A DNA stretch of 64,000 nucleotides from RGIG4140 sp045614025 (GCA_045614025.1 JAZLCE010000038.1:1-64000), one strand, 5' to 3'. Shown: positions 9,352 through 18,183, numbered from the stretch's first letter. The notes: generated by a model not told the origin, from the letters alone. Translations and numbers: made by a program.

Positions 9352-9375
9352 GTGTATGTAACACATAAAATGTGT
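9352..9375. promoter_or_regulatory. Operator-like overlapping dyads in the divergent promoter region
   Basis: ACACATAAAATGTGT (9361-9375) is a perfect inverted repeat, and GTGTATGTAACAC (9352-9364) is a second dyad sharing its ACAC arm. They lie between the divergently read small gene (9291) and the XRE regulator (9431), 22 bases upstream of the regulator's -35 element. This is a natural binding site for the XRE protein (inference). Confidence 0.65.
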
Positions 9376-9396
9376 AATGTCAACAAAAAAATCCTA

Positions 9397-9424
9397 TGGA
9401 CAAAATCATTTTTTTTGATATAAT
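9397..9424 (+). promoter_or_regulatory. Promoter giving a leaderless transcript for the XRE gene
   Basis: TGGACA (9397), a 16-base spacer and TATAAT (9419), with an extended TGATATAAT. The start codon begins 7 bases after the -10 hexamer, where transcription should begin, and there is no Shine-Dalgarno sequence. Confidence 0.7.
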
Positions 9425-9430
9425 AACACT

Positions 9431-9859
9431 ATGAAAAAGAATGAATTTATTCAAATTACCCTCTTAAAAAACAAAAGAATAGCTCTTGGTCTTTCCCAAA
9501 AAGCTTTGGCTGAAAAAATTGGAGTAAGTCAACAACATTGGGATAGATATGAAAAAGGATATCCTATTCCTTTGGATAAAATTCTTTCTATTTCAAAGGT
9601 GTTAAATATTTCAAAATGGGATTTATTGCCTTCTGAATTTCAACCTAAAGGAGAGCCTTTTGATAAAAACCGATTAACTTCGATTATAATTTCAATAGAA
9701 AAGTTGATAATTGAAAAAAAACTTCATTTTTCACCGGAACAAAAAGCTAAACTTATTTTACTCCTTTATGAAAAATTTTCAAAAAATCCCTCAAATGACA
9801 ACCTTTCTCAAAATATACAAGATATAATAATGGATCTGATAACAAAAAAAACAGCTTAA
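9431..9859 (+). CDS. XRE-family helix-turn-helix regulator
   Basis: A 142-residue cytosolic protein. Residues 10-68 form a Cro/C1-type HTH: LKNKRIALGLSQKALAEKIG, then VSQQHWDRYEKGYPIPLD and LSISKVLNISKWDLL. The rest is a helical region, perhaps for dimerisation. The start codon lies where the mRNA should begin, so it is probably translated as a leaderless message. The dyads upstream suggest it regulates itself and possibly the divergent anmK unit. The next gene, a small membrane protein, follows after 10 bases. Phage-repressor origin is possible, but no other phage genes are visible. Confidence 0.85.
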   Translation: MKKNEFIQITLLKNKRIALGLSQKALAEKIGVSQQHWDRYEKGYPIPLDKILSISKVLNISKWDLLPSEFQPKGEPFDKNRLTSIIISIEKLIIEKKLHFSPEQKAKLILLLYEKFSKNPSNDNLSQNIQDIIMDLITKKTA

Positions 9860-9869
9860 GTATTTTACC

Positions 9870-10253
9870 ATGAATATCGATAATGAAATTACCCATCTGT
9901 TTAATCAAGCAGTATATGCAAATTCAAACAAAAAGCCTCACAAATATAAAAAACTTTTTTTAATAATAAGTTTATTAAGCTTTATTTTTTTAGCAGGTTT
10001 TCTTTGTTGTTTTTCATACTTTTCATTTCAAACCAAATCGAATTTGAGCTCAAGCAAACTTGAATATATCACTATATCTCCCGTTGAAAAATTGACGTAT
10101 AAAAAATTAATTAAGCAAATTGCATTAAAAGAAAAAAGACACCCCAATTCCATTCATGCAGAATTAAGAAAAGCATTTAACTATCAATCTTACTATAACT
10201 TAACAAAAGATCAATATAAAGAAATTTACGCCTATCTTCAAACAAGGCTTTAA
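9870..10253 (+). CDS. Single-span membrane protein, unknown
   Basis: A 127-residue protein with one strong membrane helix at about residues 28-52 (LFLIISLLSFIFLAGFLCCF) preceded by a Lys-rich cytosolic stretch, so the C-terminal half is predicted outside the inner membrane. That half (SPVEKLTYKKLIKQIALKE... to the end) looks helical and contains a conserved-looking N-S-I-H-A-E-L-R-K-A segment. It has no clear Shine-Dalgarno sequence and starts 10 bases behind the XRE gene, with which it must be co-transcribed. It ends 2 bases before the convergent HNH gene. I do not recognise a family; partnership with the regulator is inferred from position only. Confidence 0.6.
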   Translation: MNIDNEITHLFNQAVYANSNKKPHKYKKLFLIISLLSFIFLAGFLCCFSYFSFQTKSNLSSSKLEYITISPVEKLTYKKLIKQIALKEKRHPNSIHAELRKAFNYQSYYNLTKDQYKEIYAYLQTRL

Positions 10254-10255
10254 GT

Positions 10256-10714
10256 TTATTTTCCTTTTTGCCAACGTTTCAAATATTGATAAAATTTTTG
10301 CCTATCTCTCGAATGCTTTAACTTTTGGTCAATAAATCCATTATAATCTCGTCTTAAAGCAACCTTTGGAAAATCAGGGATTTCAATATCAACAGATTCG
10401 CCAATCTTAATATGGCGAAGCGCTGGTTCAAAACATTTTTTATTAATAAATTTATGCAATGATTTCTCAATCAAGCAAAAATTTGAAACATGATTTGTCC
10501 CTCCTCCCGAAAGTGGCAAAATATGATGCACATCAAATCCATGAGGGATTTTACCACGCTTAGCGCGTTCTAAACTAATCACATCTTTATATTGATCTAA
10601 AAAGCCCTTACGATAAAGCCATTTAACAAATTTATGATTCATATCTCTTCGATCAAATTCTTTTCGAAGTGCTTTTGTCACCTCAGGTGGTTGTAATGTA
10701 AATTTAAGTGTCAC
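10256..10714 (-). CDS. HNH-type nuclease-like protein
   Basis: A 152-residue cytosolic protein with an HNH-like core at about residues 60-95: FDVHHILPLSGGGTNHVSN followed by FCLIEKSLHKFIN, that is H-H ... N ... H as in the beta-beta-alpha-metal fold. There are no zinc cysteine pairs. The frame begins with GTG at 10714, one base after the recG stop, so it is probably translationally coupled to recG. HNH enzymes include restriction, homing and repair nucleases; the recG neighbour makes DNA processing plausible, but the substrate cannot be told. It ends 2 bases from the convergent membrane protein gene. Confidence 0.7.
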   Translation of the reverse strand: MTLKFTLQPPEVTKALRKEFDRRDMNHKFVKWLYRKGFLDQYKDVISLERAKRGKIPHGFDVHHILPLSGGGTNHVSNFCLIEKSLHKFINKKCFEPALRHIKIGESVDIEIPDFPKVALRRDYNGFIDQKLKHSRDRQKFYQYLKRWQKGK

Positions 10715-10715
10715 G

Positions 10716-12800
10716 TTATCCTGCTTTCAATGTTAAAATTTCTGAATCTTTTTGAAATAAATAAAGTAAAATACGAAGGGCTTTCCCTCGTTCAGATTCC
10801 AAATAAGGATCTATTGATAAAATTGTTTTAGCATCTTGCGCCGCTGTTTTTAACAAATGCTGATGCACCGATAAATCAGCCATTTTAAATTGCGGTAACC
10901 CACTTTGTTTTACACCCAACAAATCTCCAGCACCTCTTAAACGCAAATCTTCTTCAGCAATCACAAAACCATTTTCACTTTCGCGCATCACTTTTAATCT
11001 TGCCTTCCCTGTTTCAGATAGCTGTTTTCCATATAACAATAAGCAAACTGACTTTTCAGATCCCCTGCCAACTCGACCCCGTAATTGATGCAACCCTGCT
11101 AAGCCAAAACGTTCTGCATGCTCAATTACCATCACACTTGCCGTAGGAACATCCACACCCACTTCAATCACCGTTGTTGAAACAAGAACCGATAACTCTC
11201 CTTTTTTAAAACGATCCATCACCAAATCTTTTTCAGCACTTTTCATTTTTCCATGAACCATGCCAACTTGATCACCAAAAACTTCTTTAAGCTCTTCAAA
11301 TCGTTTTTCAGCAGCCATTAAATCCAATTTTTCAGATTCTTGAACAAGCGGACAAACCCAATAAACTTGAATCCTTTTATCGCTTGTTTTAATCTTTACA
11401 TTTAACTTTTCAATAACATCAAAAACCTTTTCAACAGAAATCACCTTTGTTTCAATTGGCTGTCTATTTTTTGGCTTTTCATCTAATATTGAAATATCCA
11501 TATCCCCATAAGATGTTAAAGCAAGCGTTCTTGGAATAGGCGTTGCAGTCATCACAAGCAAATTAACACCTTTTTGTTTTTTTGTTAACTGCAATCGTTG
11601 TTGAACACCAAATTTATGTTGCTCATCAATCACAACAAGCGCCAAATTTTTATATTGAACATCTTCTGTAAAAACCGCATGTGTTCCGATTAAAATATCA
11701 ATTTCTCCAGATAATAAATCTTCTAAAATTTTATCTCTTTTTTTGCCTTTTTCTCTTCCTGTTAAAAGGCCAATTCGAATATTGGTTCCTTTCAATATTT
11801 TTTCAAAAGAATTAAAATGTTGCCCTGCTAAAATATCTGTTGGCGCCATTAAAACCCCTTGAAAACCACCCTCGCAAACCATTAAAAGAGCAGCTAAGGA
11901 AACAAGCGTTTTTCCAGCCCCCACATCCCCTTGCAAAAGCCTGATCATTTTATCTTCAGATAATAAATCATTTCTGATTTCTTCTATCACTCTTTTTTGA
12001 GCACCCGTTAGATCAAAAGGCAATTTCGAAAGAACTTCACTAGCAATAGATCTAACTGGCTTAATTTGAATGCCCTTTTGCTTTTTATGATGAGATCTCG
12101 CTAAAAAAAGCGCCAATTGATTTGCCAATAATTCATCATAAGCCAAACGCATTCTAAATTTATCATCCAAAAATAAATCGGATGATTTTTGGGGATGATG
12201 CGCCTTGATTAGTGAACTTTTCCAATCAACAAACCCCTGTTTTTTCATAAAAGCACTATCTTGCCATTCTGGCAAATCAGGAACCTGATCTAACACAGAC
12301 TTAACCGCTCTAGCCATCACCTTACCACTAAGACCAGCGGTTAAAGGATAAACTGGTTCAAAAACAGGGATTTCTTCTTTTGTTTTTGAAATAAAATCTG
12401 GATGAAGAACTCCCACTTTTCCCATAAAAAATTCAATTTTACCAGAAATAAAATATTTCTCATTTACTTTTAATCGATCTTGCAAATATTTTTCATTGTA
12501 ATTAAAAAAAATCAATTCAGCTTCTTGATGATCAAACAAACCTTTCACTTTATATGGCTGAGATCTTTTTAATGGTTTTTGATGAGAAATAACTTCAAAT
12601 AAAATCGTGGCCAATGATCCAGCAATTAAACGATTTTTGTTTTCCACATAGGGACGGTATAAAACACCACTTGGCATTGAAAACAACACATCTTGTGTAT
12701 ATTTACCACAAGCCCTTTCAATAAGCACACTGAGTTTAGGACCAATTCCTGAAATTGATGAAACAGGTAAAAACAAACCATTTAATATTGACGGGCGCAT
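10716..12800 (-). CDS. recG: ATP-dependent DNA helicase RecG
   Basis: Branch-migrating helicase that regresses stalled forks and processes Holliday junctions and R-loops. The 694-residue length is normal. In order it has the N-terminal wedge (OB) domain, Walker A LLQGDVGAGKT near residue 288, DEQH box VVIDEQHKFGVQQR, motif III TATPIPRTLALTSYGDMD, motif VI QLRGRVGRGSEKSVCLLLY, and the RecG C-terminal AEEDLRLRGAGDLLGVKQSG. The minus-strand operon runs from the small secreted protein gene (12812) through recG to the HNH gene, with gaps of 11 and 1 bases. Confidence 0.97.
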   Translation of the reverse strand: MRPSILNGLFLPVSSISGIGPKLSVLIERACGKYTQDVLFSMPSGVLYRPYVENKNRLIAGSLATILFEVISHQKPLKRSQPYKVKGLFDHQEAELIFFNYNEKYLQDRLKVNEKYFISGKIEFFMGKVGVLHPDFISKTKEEIPVFEPVYPLTAGLSGKVMARAVKSVLDQVPDLPEWQDSAFMKKQGFVDWKSSLIKAHHPQKSSDLFLDDKFRMRLAYDELLANQLALFLARSHHKKQKGIQIKPVRSIASEVLSKLPFDLTGAQKRVIEEIRNDLLSEDKMIRLLQGDVGAGKTLVSLAALLMVCEGGFQGVLMAPTDILAGQHFNSFEKILKGTNIRIGLLTGREKGKKRDKILEDLLSGEIDILIGTHAVFTEDVQYKNLALVVIDEQHKFGVQQRLQLTKKQKGVNLLVMTATPIPRTLALTSYGDMDISILDEKPKNRQPIETKVISVEKVFDVIEKLNVKIKTSDKRIQVYWVCPLVQESEKLDLMAAEKRFEELKEVFGDQVGMVHGKMKSAEKDLVMDRFKKGELSVLVSTTVIEVGVDVPTASVMVIEHAERFGLAGLHQLRGRVGRGSEKSVCLLLYGKQLSETGKARLKVMRESENGFVIAEEDLRLRGAGDLLGVKQSGLPQFKMADLSVHQHLLKTAAQDAKTILSIDPYLESERGKALRILLYLFQKDSEILTLKAG

Positions 12801-12811
12801 CTTTTGCCTTT

Positions 12812-13255
12812 TTATTTTTTCTTTTTATCTTTAGAAACTGCTAATGGTCGTTTTGGTTTTAAAACCTTCCCATTTGGCAATTTAATCGTTCCATCTCGAT
12901 AAACAACAGAATTAAAAATATCTTGTTCTTCAAAACGCTCTAATACTTCAACGCAATTCATTAATTTTTGTTTTTTTTGTTCGGCAAAAGCTTTTAATTT
13001 TGCTTGAGCATAAAGATGCAACGCTTCCTTTTCAGCTTTTTCACTTTTAAGTGGATTTACAATAATTCTGCTTGCAATCATTTCATAATTTTTAAGTTTT
13101 TCCATATCCACTTTGCATGCCAACGCAACACCAGCAGAAATACCCAACTGTTCAGTTTCTGAAACACCTTTTAATGTTCTGCCTCCAGCAAATGCTGAAC
13201 TTGAAACCAAAAAACTAACTAACACACAAAAAGAAATCAAGTTGTTTTTTTTCAT
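12812..13255 (-). CDS. Small secreted protein, unknown
   Basis: A 147-residue protein with a Sec signal peptide (residues 1-23, cleavage after AFA). The mature part is mainly helical and Lys/Glu rich: VALACKVDMEKLKNYEMIAS, KLKAFAEQKKQKLMNCVEVL, and a basic tail ending in KKKK. Two cysteines in the mature chain could pair in the periplasm. It starts the recG transcript, with 11 bases between the genes. No family recognised; a role related to RecG is unlikely because it is exported. Confidence 0.65.
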   Translation of the reverse strand: MKKNNLISFCVLVSFLVSSSAFAGGRTLKGVSETEQLGISAGVALACKVDMEKLKNYEMIASRIIVNPLKSEKAEKEALHLYAQAKLKAFAEQKKQKLMNCVEVLERFEEQDIFNSVVYRDGTIKLPNGKVLKPKRPLAVSKDKKKK

Positions 13256-13355
13256 TGCTTTTTATCCTTAAAAACTTTATAATCTGATTATAAAAAACAT
13301 CTTATAGTGTATTCTTTGTTTAACACAAAAAAAACATTCTTTCAAGGAGAATTTC

Positions 13356-14003
13356 ATGTTAGATGGCCCTTCATTTGTTCCAAATGATGTTCAAAAAGCA
13401 CTCATTTTATTTCATGGGTATGGAGCAGATGGTAATGACTTATATTCCCTCACCCCATTTTTAAAAAATTCTTTTCCCTCTATGGCGTTTTTTATGCCTA
13501 ATGCGCCCACACCAACTTTTGGTGCAGGTTATGAATGGTTTAGTCTTGATGATTATTTTGAAAAAGAAACATTAGATGAAAATTATTTAAATATTTTAAG
13601 CCAACGCGCACAGGAAAAAATTCATTTAATTCAAGAATATATTAACGCCATAAAAAAACAAACAGGATTAAAAAACAAAGATATATTTATCGGCGGTTTT
13701 TCACAAGGTGGTTTAATGGCAGCGCAAACCATTTTTAACGAAACAGAAAAATTTGCTGGGCTTATTTTAATGTCTCCTGTTCCACCTTACAATATTCCTT
13801 CTTTGGTTCAAAAACCAAACGTTTTGATTACGCGTGGGGATATGGATACAGTGATTCCTGAGCAAGCCGCAAATAAAACAAAACCTCTTTTTGAAAATAG
13901 TGGCTTTCATACAACGGAAATTATTGATCCTGTTACCCCTCATTCTATCAGTCAATTACATTTAAATCAAATTATATCATTTATTCAATCAAACTTATCT
14001 TAA
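13356..14003 (+). CDS. Phospholipase/carboxylesterase family alpha/beta hydrolase
   Basis: A 215-residue serine esterase of the YpfH / acyl-protein thioesterase-like group. The oxyanion-hole segment FHGYGADGNDL is near residue 25, the nucleophile elbow GFSQGG near residue 114, the acid is likely the Asp in RGDMDTVIP and the base His is in TPHSIS near the end. No signal peptide, so cytosolic. Shine-Dalgarno AAGGAG precedes the ATG. It is followed 12 bases later by the MsbA-like exporter, so the two are co-transcribed; an acyl-ester or lipid substrate is compatible but not shown. Confidence 0.87.
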   Translation: MLDGPSFVPNDVQKALILFHGYGADGNDLYSLTPFLKNSFPSMAFFMPNAPTPTFGAGYEWFSLDDYFEKETLDENYLNILSQRAQEKIHLIQEYINAIKKQTGLKNKDIFIGGFSQGGLMAAQTIFNETEKFAGLILMSPVPPYNIPSLVQKPNVLITRGDMDTVIPEQAANKTKPLFENSGFHTTEIIDPVTPHSISQLHLNQIISFIQSNLS

Positions 14004-14015
14004 ACGGAGCTTATA

Positions 14016-15794
14016 ATGGCAAAAAAACCGGAAATTAAAAAAGTTAACCTCGTTGAAGCATATCAACGCATGTGGCCTTTGGTTAAACCTTATTGGTTCA
14101 GATGTCTATTAGCCACACTGATCACATTACCAATTGGTGCTTTAGATGCGGTTATTGCTTTAGCTTTAAAACCTTTTATGGACACGGTTGTTGTTTCTCA
14201 AAATGGGGAAACACCTTTTAATTTACCCCTTTACGTTATTCCAATCTTCATTATTCTTTTCACCTTGTTTCAATCAGCCCTTGAATATGCCTCTGCTTAC
14301 TTAAGCGCATGGACGGGGGGAAAAATCACTCAAGAAATGAAAAAAAAGTTATATGAAAAACTTTTGGTTTTAGATACCTCTTTTTTAGATAGCGTTTCTT
14401 CCGGTCTTATCGTCACTCGTTTTGATGCAGATGCGAATACAGCTTGTTCTGGATTATTAAATAATGTTAAAACATTCACAACAAGAATTTTCTCTTCTTT
14501 GACCCTCATCGGTGTTTTACTTTACACATCTTGGCAACTTGCCATTATTGCTATTGTTGTGTTAGGTTCAGCTTTATATCCAGTTACAAAAATCAGAAAA
14601 AAAATCAAAAAAATTGTGGCTCAAAGCGTTGTTGTAAATGGGCAAGTTTTAACGGCATTTAATGAAACATATGCTGGTAACAAAACCATTAAATCATATA
14701 ATTTACATAATCATCAAAGAGAGAAATTTTTTGGCATTTTAACACAAAGTTTCAAACTTTCAATTAAAAACACACAACGCACAGCCTGGCTTTCCCCAGT
14801 GATGCACATCATTATTGCCATTGGTATGGCTGCAGCCATTTGGTATGGAAGCTATTTAATTAAAAGCAAAACAATTTCTGCTGGTGACTTTGTTGCTTTT
14901 ATCACCGCCATGCTCATGCTTTATACGCCTATTAAAAATATTGGAAAAAACTTCAATGCGGTTCAACTTTCATTAATGGCTATTGAGCGTGTTTTTGAAA
15001 TGATTGACATGGAAGTTCAAATTAAAGAAAACAAAAAAGCAAAAGAAATGCCAACACTTAAAAATGAAATTGAATTTAAAAATGTTAACTTTTCATATAC
15101 TGAAGAAAAACAAATTTTAAAAAATATTAATTTAACCATTAAAAAAGGTCAAACCGTTGCACTTGTTGGCAATTCTGGTGGCGGAAAAACAACCGTTGTT
15201 AACTTAATTCCAAGATTTTATGATGTTAACAGTGGCGAAATTTTAATTGATGGTTTAAACGTTAAAGATATTTCTTTAAGCAGTCTTCGAGATCAAATTG
15301 CCGTTGTTTTTCAAGACAACTTCTTATTTTCAGGAACAATTAAAGATAATATTATGCTTGGTAAGCCAACTGCAACAAAAAAAGAAGTTGAAAAAGCGAT
15401 TAAAATGGCTTGTTTAGATGAATTTATCAACTCTCTTGAAAATGGATTAGATACAGAAATTGGCGAACGAGGTGTTCTTCTTTCCGGGGGCCAAAAACAA
15501 CGTATTGCTATTGCAAGAGCCTTCCTTAAAAATGCACCAATTGTGATTTTAGATGAAGCCACTTCAGCTCTTGATAACAAATCTGAAGCTATTGTGCAAC
15601 AAGCTATTGATAACTTAATGAAAGATAGAACTGTTATCGTCATTGCTCACCGTTTATCAACAGTTCAAAATGCAGATAAAATTATTGTTATTAACTCAGG
15701 CGAAATCATTGAAAGTGGTTCTCATAAAGAATTACTTGAAAAGCAAAATGCCTATTTTGCATTATATCAAGCCCAATTTAAACATAACGGCTAA
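14016..15794 (+). CDS. MsbA-like ABC exporter (copy 1)
   Basis: Half-transporter of 592 residues with a six-helix membrane domain (about 1-325) fused to an ATPase domain (about 345-592). ATPase motifs: Walker A GNSGGGKTT, signature LLSGGQKQRIAIARAF, Walker B VILDEATSALD, H-loop VIAHRLSTVQ. The membrane domain resembles lipid A/multidrug flippases (MsbA). The gene at 31551 is a close paralog: both share IPIGxLDAVIAL, ETPFNLPLYVIP and long stretches of the ATPase domain. It sits between an esterase and sdaA with gaps of 12 bases each. Lipid A export is the default function for one copy; which one is not decidable here. Confidence 0.88.
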   Translation: MAKKPEIKKVNLVEAYQRMWPLVKPYWFRCLLATLITLPIGALDAVIALALKPFMDTVVVSQNGETPFNLPLYVIPIFIILFTLFQSALEYASAYLSAWTGGKITQEMKKKLYEKLLVLDTSFLDSVSSGLIVTRFDADANTACSGLLNNVKTFTTRIFSSLTLIGVLLYTSWQLAIIAIVVLGSALYPVTKIRKKIKKIVAQSVVVNGQVLTAFNETYAGNKTIKSYNLHNHQREKFFGILTQSFKLSIKNTQRTAWLSPVMHIIIAIGMAAAIWYGSYLIKSKTISAGDFVAFITAMLMLYTPIKNIGKNFNAVQLSLMAIERVFEMIDMEVQIKENKKAKEMPTLKNEIEFKNVNFSYTEEKQILKNINLTIKKGQTVALVGNSGGGKTTVVNLIPRFYDVNSGEILIDGLNVKDISLSSLRDQIAVVFQDNFLFSGTIKDNIMLGKPTATKKEVEKAIKMACLDEFINSLENGLDTEIGERGVLLSGGQKQRIAIARAFLKNAPIVILDEATSALDNKSEAIVQQAIDNLMKDRTVIVIAHRLSTVQNADKIIVINSGEIIESGSHKELLEKQNAYFALYQAQFKHNG

Positions 15795-15806
15795 AAAGGA
15801 GGATAT

Positions 15807-17189
15807 ATGTATCATTCATTTTTTGATGTATTTTCAATTGGAATTGGCCCCTCAAGTTCGCACACAGTTGGCCCTATGCGAGCAGCTAAAGAATTTAGCG
15901 ACACTTTGATTGAACAAAATAAAATTTCAAAAGTTAGCAAAGTAACTGTCACTCTTTATGGTTCTTTAGCTTTAACAGGTGTTGGACATGGAACTTTAAA
16001 CGCCTGTGTATATGGATTAGCTGGATTTGAAGCTGAAACAATTGATTTAAGTTTAAATCCGCTTGAAAAAATTAAAAATGAAAAAATATTGAACCTAGGA
16101 AACCAAAAACAAATCTCTTTTGATATGGATTCAGATATCATTTTAGAGAAAAAGACCTTTTTAAAAGAGCATTCCAATGGCATGAAATTTATTGCCTATG
16201 ACAATAAAAATGCTGTTTTACTTGAAGAAACATATTTTTCAATCGGTGGTGGAACAATTAAAAAACAAGCAGATATCAATAAAACAACCGAACAAAAAAA
16301 GATATTTGTTCCCTATCCTTTTGATACATGTGATGAATTAATTGCCTTAACAAAAAAACACAATATGACAATTGATCAAATTGTTATGAAAAATGAAGAA
16401 GCTTTGCGTTCGTTTAATGAAATCAGAGAAGGTATTGGTAAAATTTATAAAGTCATGGATGAATCCATTGAAGCTGGTATTCACCATAAAGGAGAACTGC
16501 CAGGGGGATTAAATATTCAACGGAGAGCCCCTAAAATTTATAAACGCCTAAAAGAAAATTTCATCCAAAATAATTCCGATCCACTGATGGTGATTGATTG
16601 GATTAACTTATGGGCTTTTGCTGTATCAGAAGAAAACGCTTGTGGTGGCAAAATTGTAACCGCTCCAACAATGGGTTCTGCTGGCATTATGCCTTCTGTT
16701 TTAAGATATTATGAAAGATTTTCATCCCTTAAATCCCCTTTTCAAAAAGAAATTGGTATCGGCATCTTTTTGTTAACCGCTTCTGCCATTTGTTCACTTT
16801 ATCGCACAAATGCCTCTATTTCTGGTGCAGAAGTTGGATGCCAAGGAGAAGTCGGCGTTGCTTGTTCAATGGCTGCCGCTGGGTTAACTGCTGCTATGGG
16901 TGGAACACCAGAACAAATTGAAAATGCAGCTGAAATTGCCATGGAACATAATTTAGGGTTAACTTGCGATCCAATTGCTGGTTTAGTTCAAATCCCTTGC
17001 ATTGAACGAAATGCCATGGGGGCAACAAAAGCCGTTAATGCGGCTAGATTAGCCTTAAGAGGAGATGGCGAGCATCTTGTCAGCCTTGATAATGTGATTA
17101 AAACTATGTATGAAACAGGCAAACATCTTAATAAAAAATATAAAGAAACTTCATTAGGTGGTTTGGCTACAAACGTTTTAACTTGTTAA
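15807..17189 (+). CDS. sdaA: L-serine ammonia-lyase (single-chain, iron-sulfur)
   Basis: Deaminates L-serine to pyruvate and ammonia. At 460 residues it matches single-chain SdaA/SdaB of E. coli (about 455), with the beta domain first and the alpha domain after. Motifs: IGPSSSHTVGPMRAAKEF at the N-terminus, ENACGGKIVTAPTMGSAGI, EVGCQGEVGVACSMAAAGL and LTCDPIAGLVQIPCIERN; cysteines in the last three are the usual [4Fe-4S] ligands. An AGGAGG Shine-Dalgarno sequence lies 7 bases before the ATG. An oxygen-sensitive enzyme of this type suits an anaerobic or microaerobic, amino-acid-using lifestyle. Confidence 0.95.
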   Translation: MYHSFFDVFSIGIGPSSSHTVGPMRAAKEFSDTLIEQNKISKVSKVTVTLYGSLALTGVGHGTLNACVYGLAGFEAETIDLSLNPLEKIKNEKILNLGNQKQISFDMDSDIILEKKTFLKEHSNGMKFIAYDNKNAVLLEETYFSIGGGTIKKQADINKTTEQKKIFVPYPFDTCDELIALTKKHNMTIDQIVMKNEEALRSFNEIREGIGKIYKVMDESIEAGIHHKGELPGGLNIQRRAPKIYKRLKENFIQNNSDPLMVIDWINLWAFAVSEENACGGKIVTAPTMGSAGIMPSVLRYYERFSSLKSPFQKEIGIGIFLLTASAICSLYRTNASISGAEVGCQGEVGVACSMAAAGLTAAMGGTPEQIENAAEIAMEHNLGLTCDPIAGLVQIPCIERNAMGATKAVNAARLALRGDGEHLVSLDNVIKTMYETGKHLNKKYKETSLGGLATNVLTC

Positions 17190-17203
17190 TATTTATAAAA
17201 TAT

Positions 17204-17232
17204 TTGACAAATTATATCTTTTATGTTAGAAT
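17204..17232 (+). promoter_or_regulatory. Sigma70-type promoter
   Basis: TTGACA (17204), 17-base spacer, TAGAAT (17227), placed 31 bases before the ATG at 17264; a Shine-Dalgarno AAAGGA lies in between. Confidence 0.75.
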
Positions 17233-17263
17233 ACTTTCACATTTTTAACATAAAGGATTTTAT

Positions 17264-18022
17264 ATGACAAAAAAATTTTCAAGCCTTAGCGAGCTCGTTT
17301 TAAATATTGCAGATTTTTTTGGTGCAACTGATGGAAAAAGCAAAACAGAAACATTCATTGAAAAAGCACTAAAACATCATAAAAAAAATGGCGGAAAAAA
17401 TGTTGTTCTTATCACATCAAACAGCGTTTCTAATGAAAAAGAACAAACCCCTCACTTTGCCATTTTAGAAAAAGGATTATTGCATGATAAACCTGTTTTA
17501 GCTTTAGGAAAAGATAGAAGCGTAGGCATTTATAAAGATACAGTTAGTTGTATTAATAGAAGCGCTCATTTAAGAGGAGACTCTCTTGTTTCTCAAGCTC
17601 AATTTTTTAATTCTTCAAATCACACATCAGATCAAGAAGTTCTTTTAAATGTTGCAAATTATATTCATAATTCCATTCAACCAACATTTGCTTCTGTGTG
17701 TTTAAACAGTTCTTTTCTCACGCCAACTGGTAATTTCAGTGAAAATGCGTCAATTATTGAAAATTTAATTGAAGCAACGAATTCAACTGGAACGCTTTAT
17801 TTATTAACCAGTCGCCATCAACAAACAAATAATCATGCTCAAAATAAATCAAATATAATGTTAAAACCAATTGTTCCTCTTTATATTGTCAGCGAATTAT
17901 TCAGACATAAAAAAAGCCATTCAAGAGCTGTTAATTATTTGGAAGAAATTGAAAAAGAAAAAATTTTAGAGGCTCAAAAAAGAAAATTTTTTATAGAACA
18001 AAATCATTCAAAATCAAGATAA
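17264..18022 (+). CDS. Protein of unknown function, monocistronic
   Basis: A 252-residue soluble protein with no signal peptide. The N-terminal third is Lys-rich and helical; the middle looks alternating alpha/beta (KNVVLITSNSVS, HFAILEKGLLHDKPVLALGK, TFASVCLNSSFL, TGTLYLLTSRHQQ), which suggests a Rossmann-like or phosphatase/nucleotidyl fold, but no motif allows a family. The C-terminus is a long charged helix. It has its own near-consensus promoter and its own terminator, so it is an independent unit between sdaA and dtd. Its asparagine and serine content is high even for this AT-rich genome. Confidence 0.7.
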   Translation: MTKKFSSLSELVLNIADFFGATDGKSKTETFIEKALKHHKKNGGKNVVLITSNSVSNEKEQTPHFAILEKGLLHDKPVLALGKDRSVGIYKDTVSCINRSAHLRGDSLVSQAQFFNSSNHTSDQEVLLNVANYIHNSIQPTFASVCLNSSFLTPTGNFSENASIIENLIEATNSTGTLYLLTSRHQQTNNHAQNKSNIMLKPIVPLYIVSELFRHKKSHSRAVNYLEEIEKEKILEAQKRKFFIEQNHSKSR

Positions 18023-18031
18023 AATCTTTTT

Positions 18032-18063
18032 AAAAGGCAGTCATTCAAGATTGCCTTTTTTTA
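18032..18063 (+). terminator. Intrinsic terminator
   Basis: AAAAGGCA and TTGCCTTTTT arms with an 11-base loop and T-run, starting 10 bases after the stop at 18022. Confidence 0.85.
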
Positions 18064-18183
18064 TTTAAAATAACAACAAAAAATAAAGATAAATCCTAAT
18101 TAAATCACCCATTTTAAAAAGAAGATTTTTCTTGACTTTAAAAGAAAAAAAACATACCTTTATAAGCAATAAAGAGGTTAAAA

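Noticed and set aside
9431..10714. Prophage remnant (XRE repressor, small membrane protein, HNH)
   Set aside because: No integrase, terminase, structural gene or attachment repeat is present, and the HNH gene is coupled to recG.
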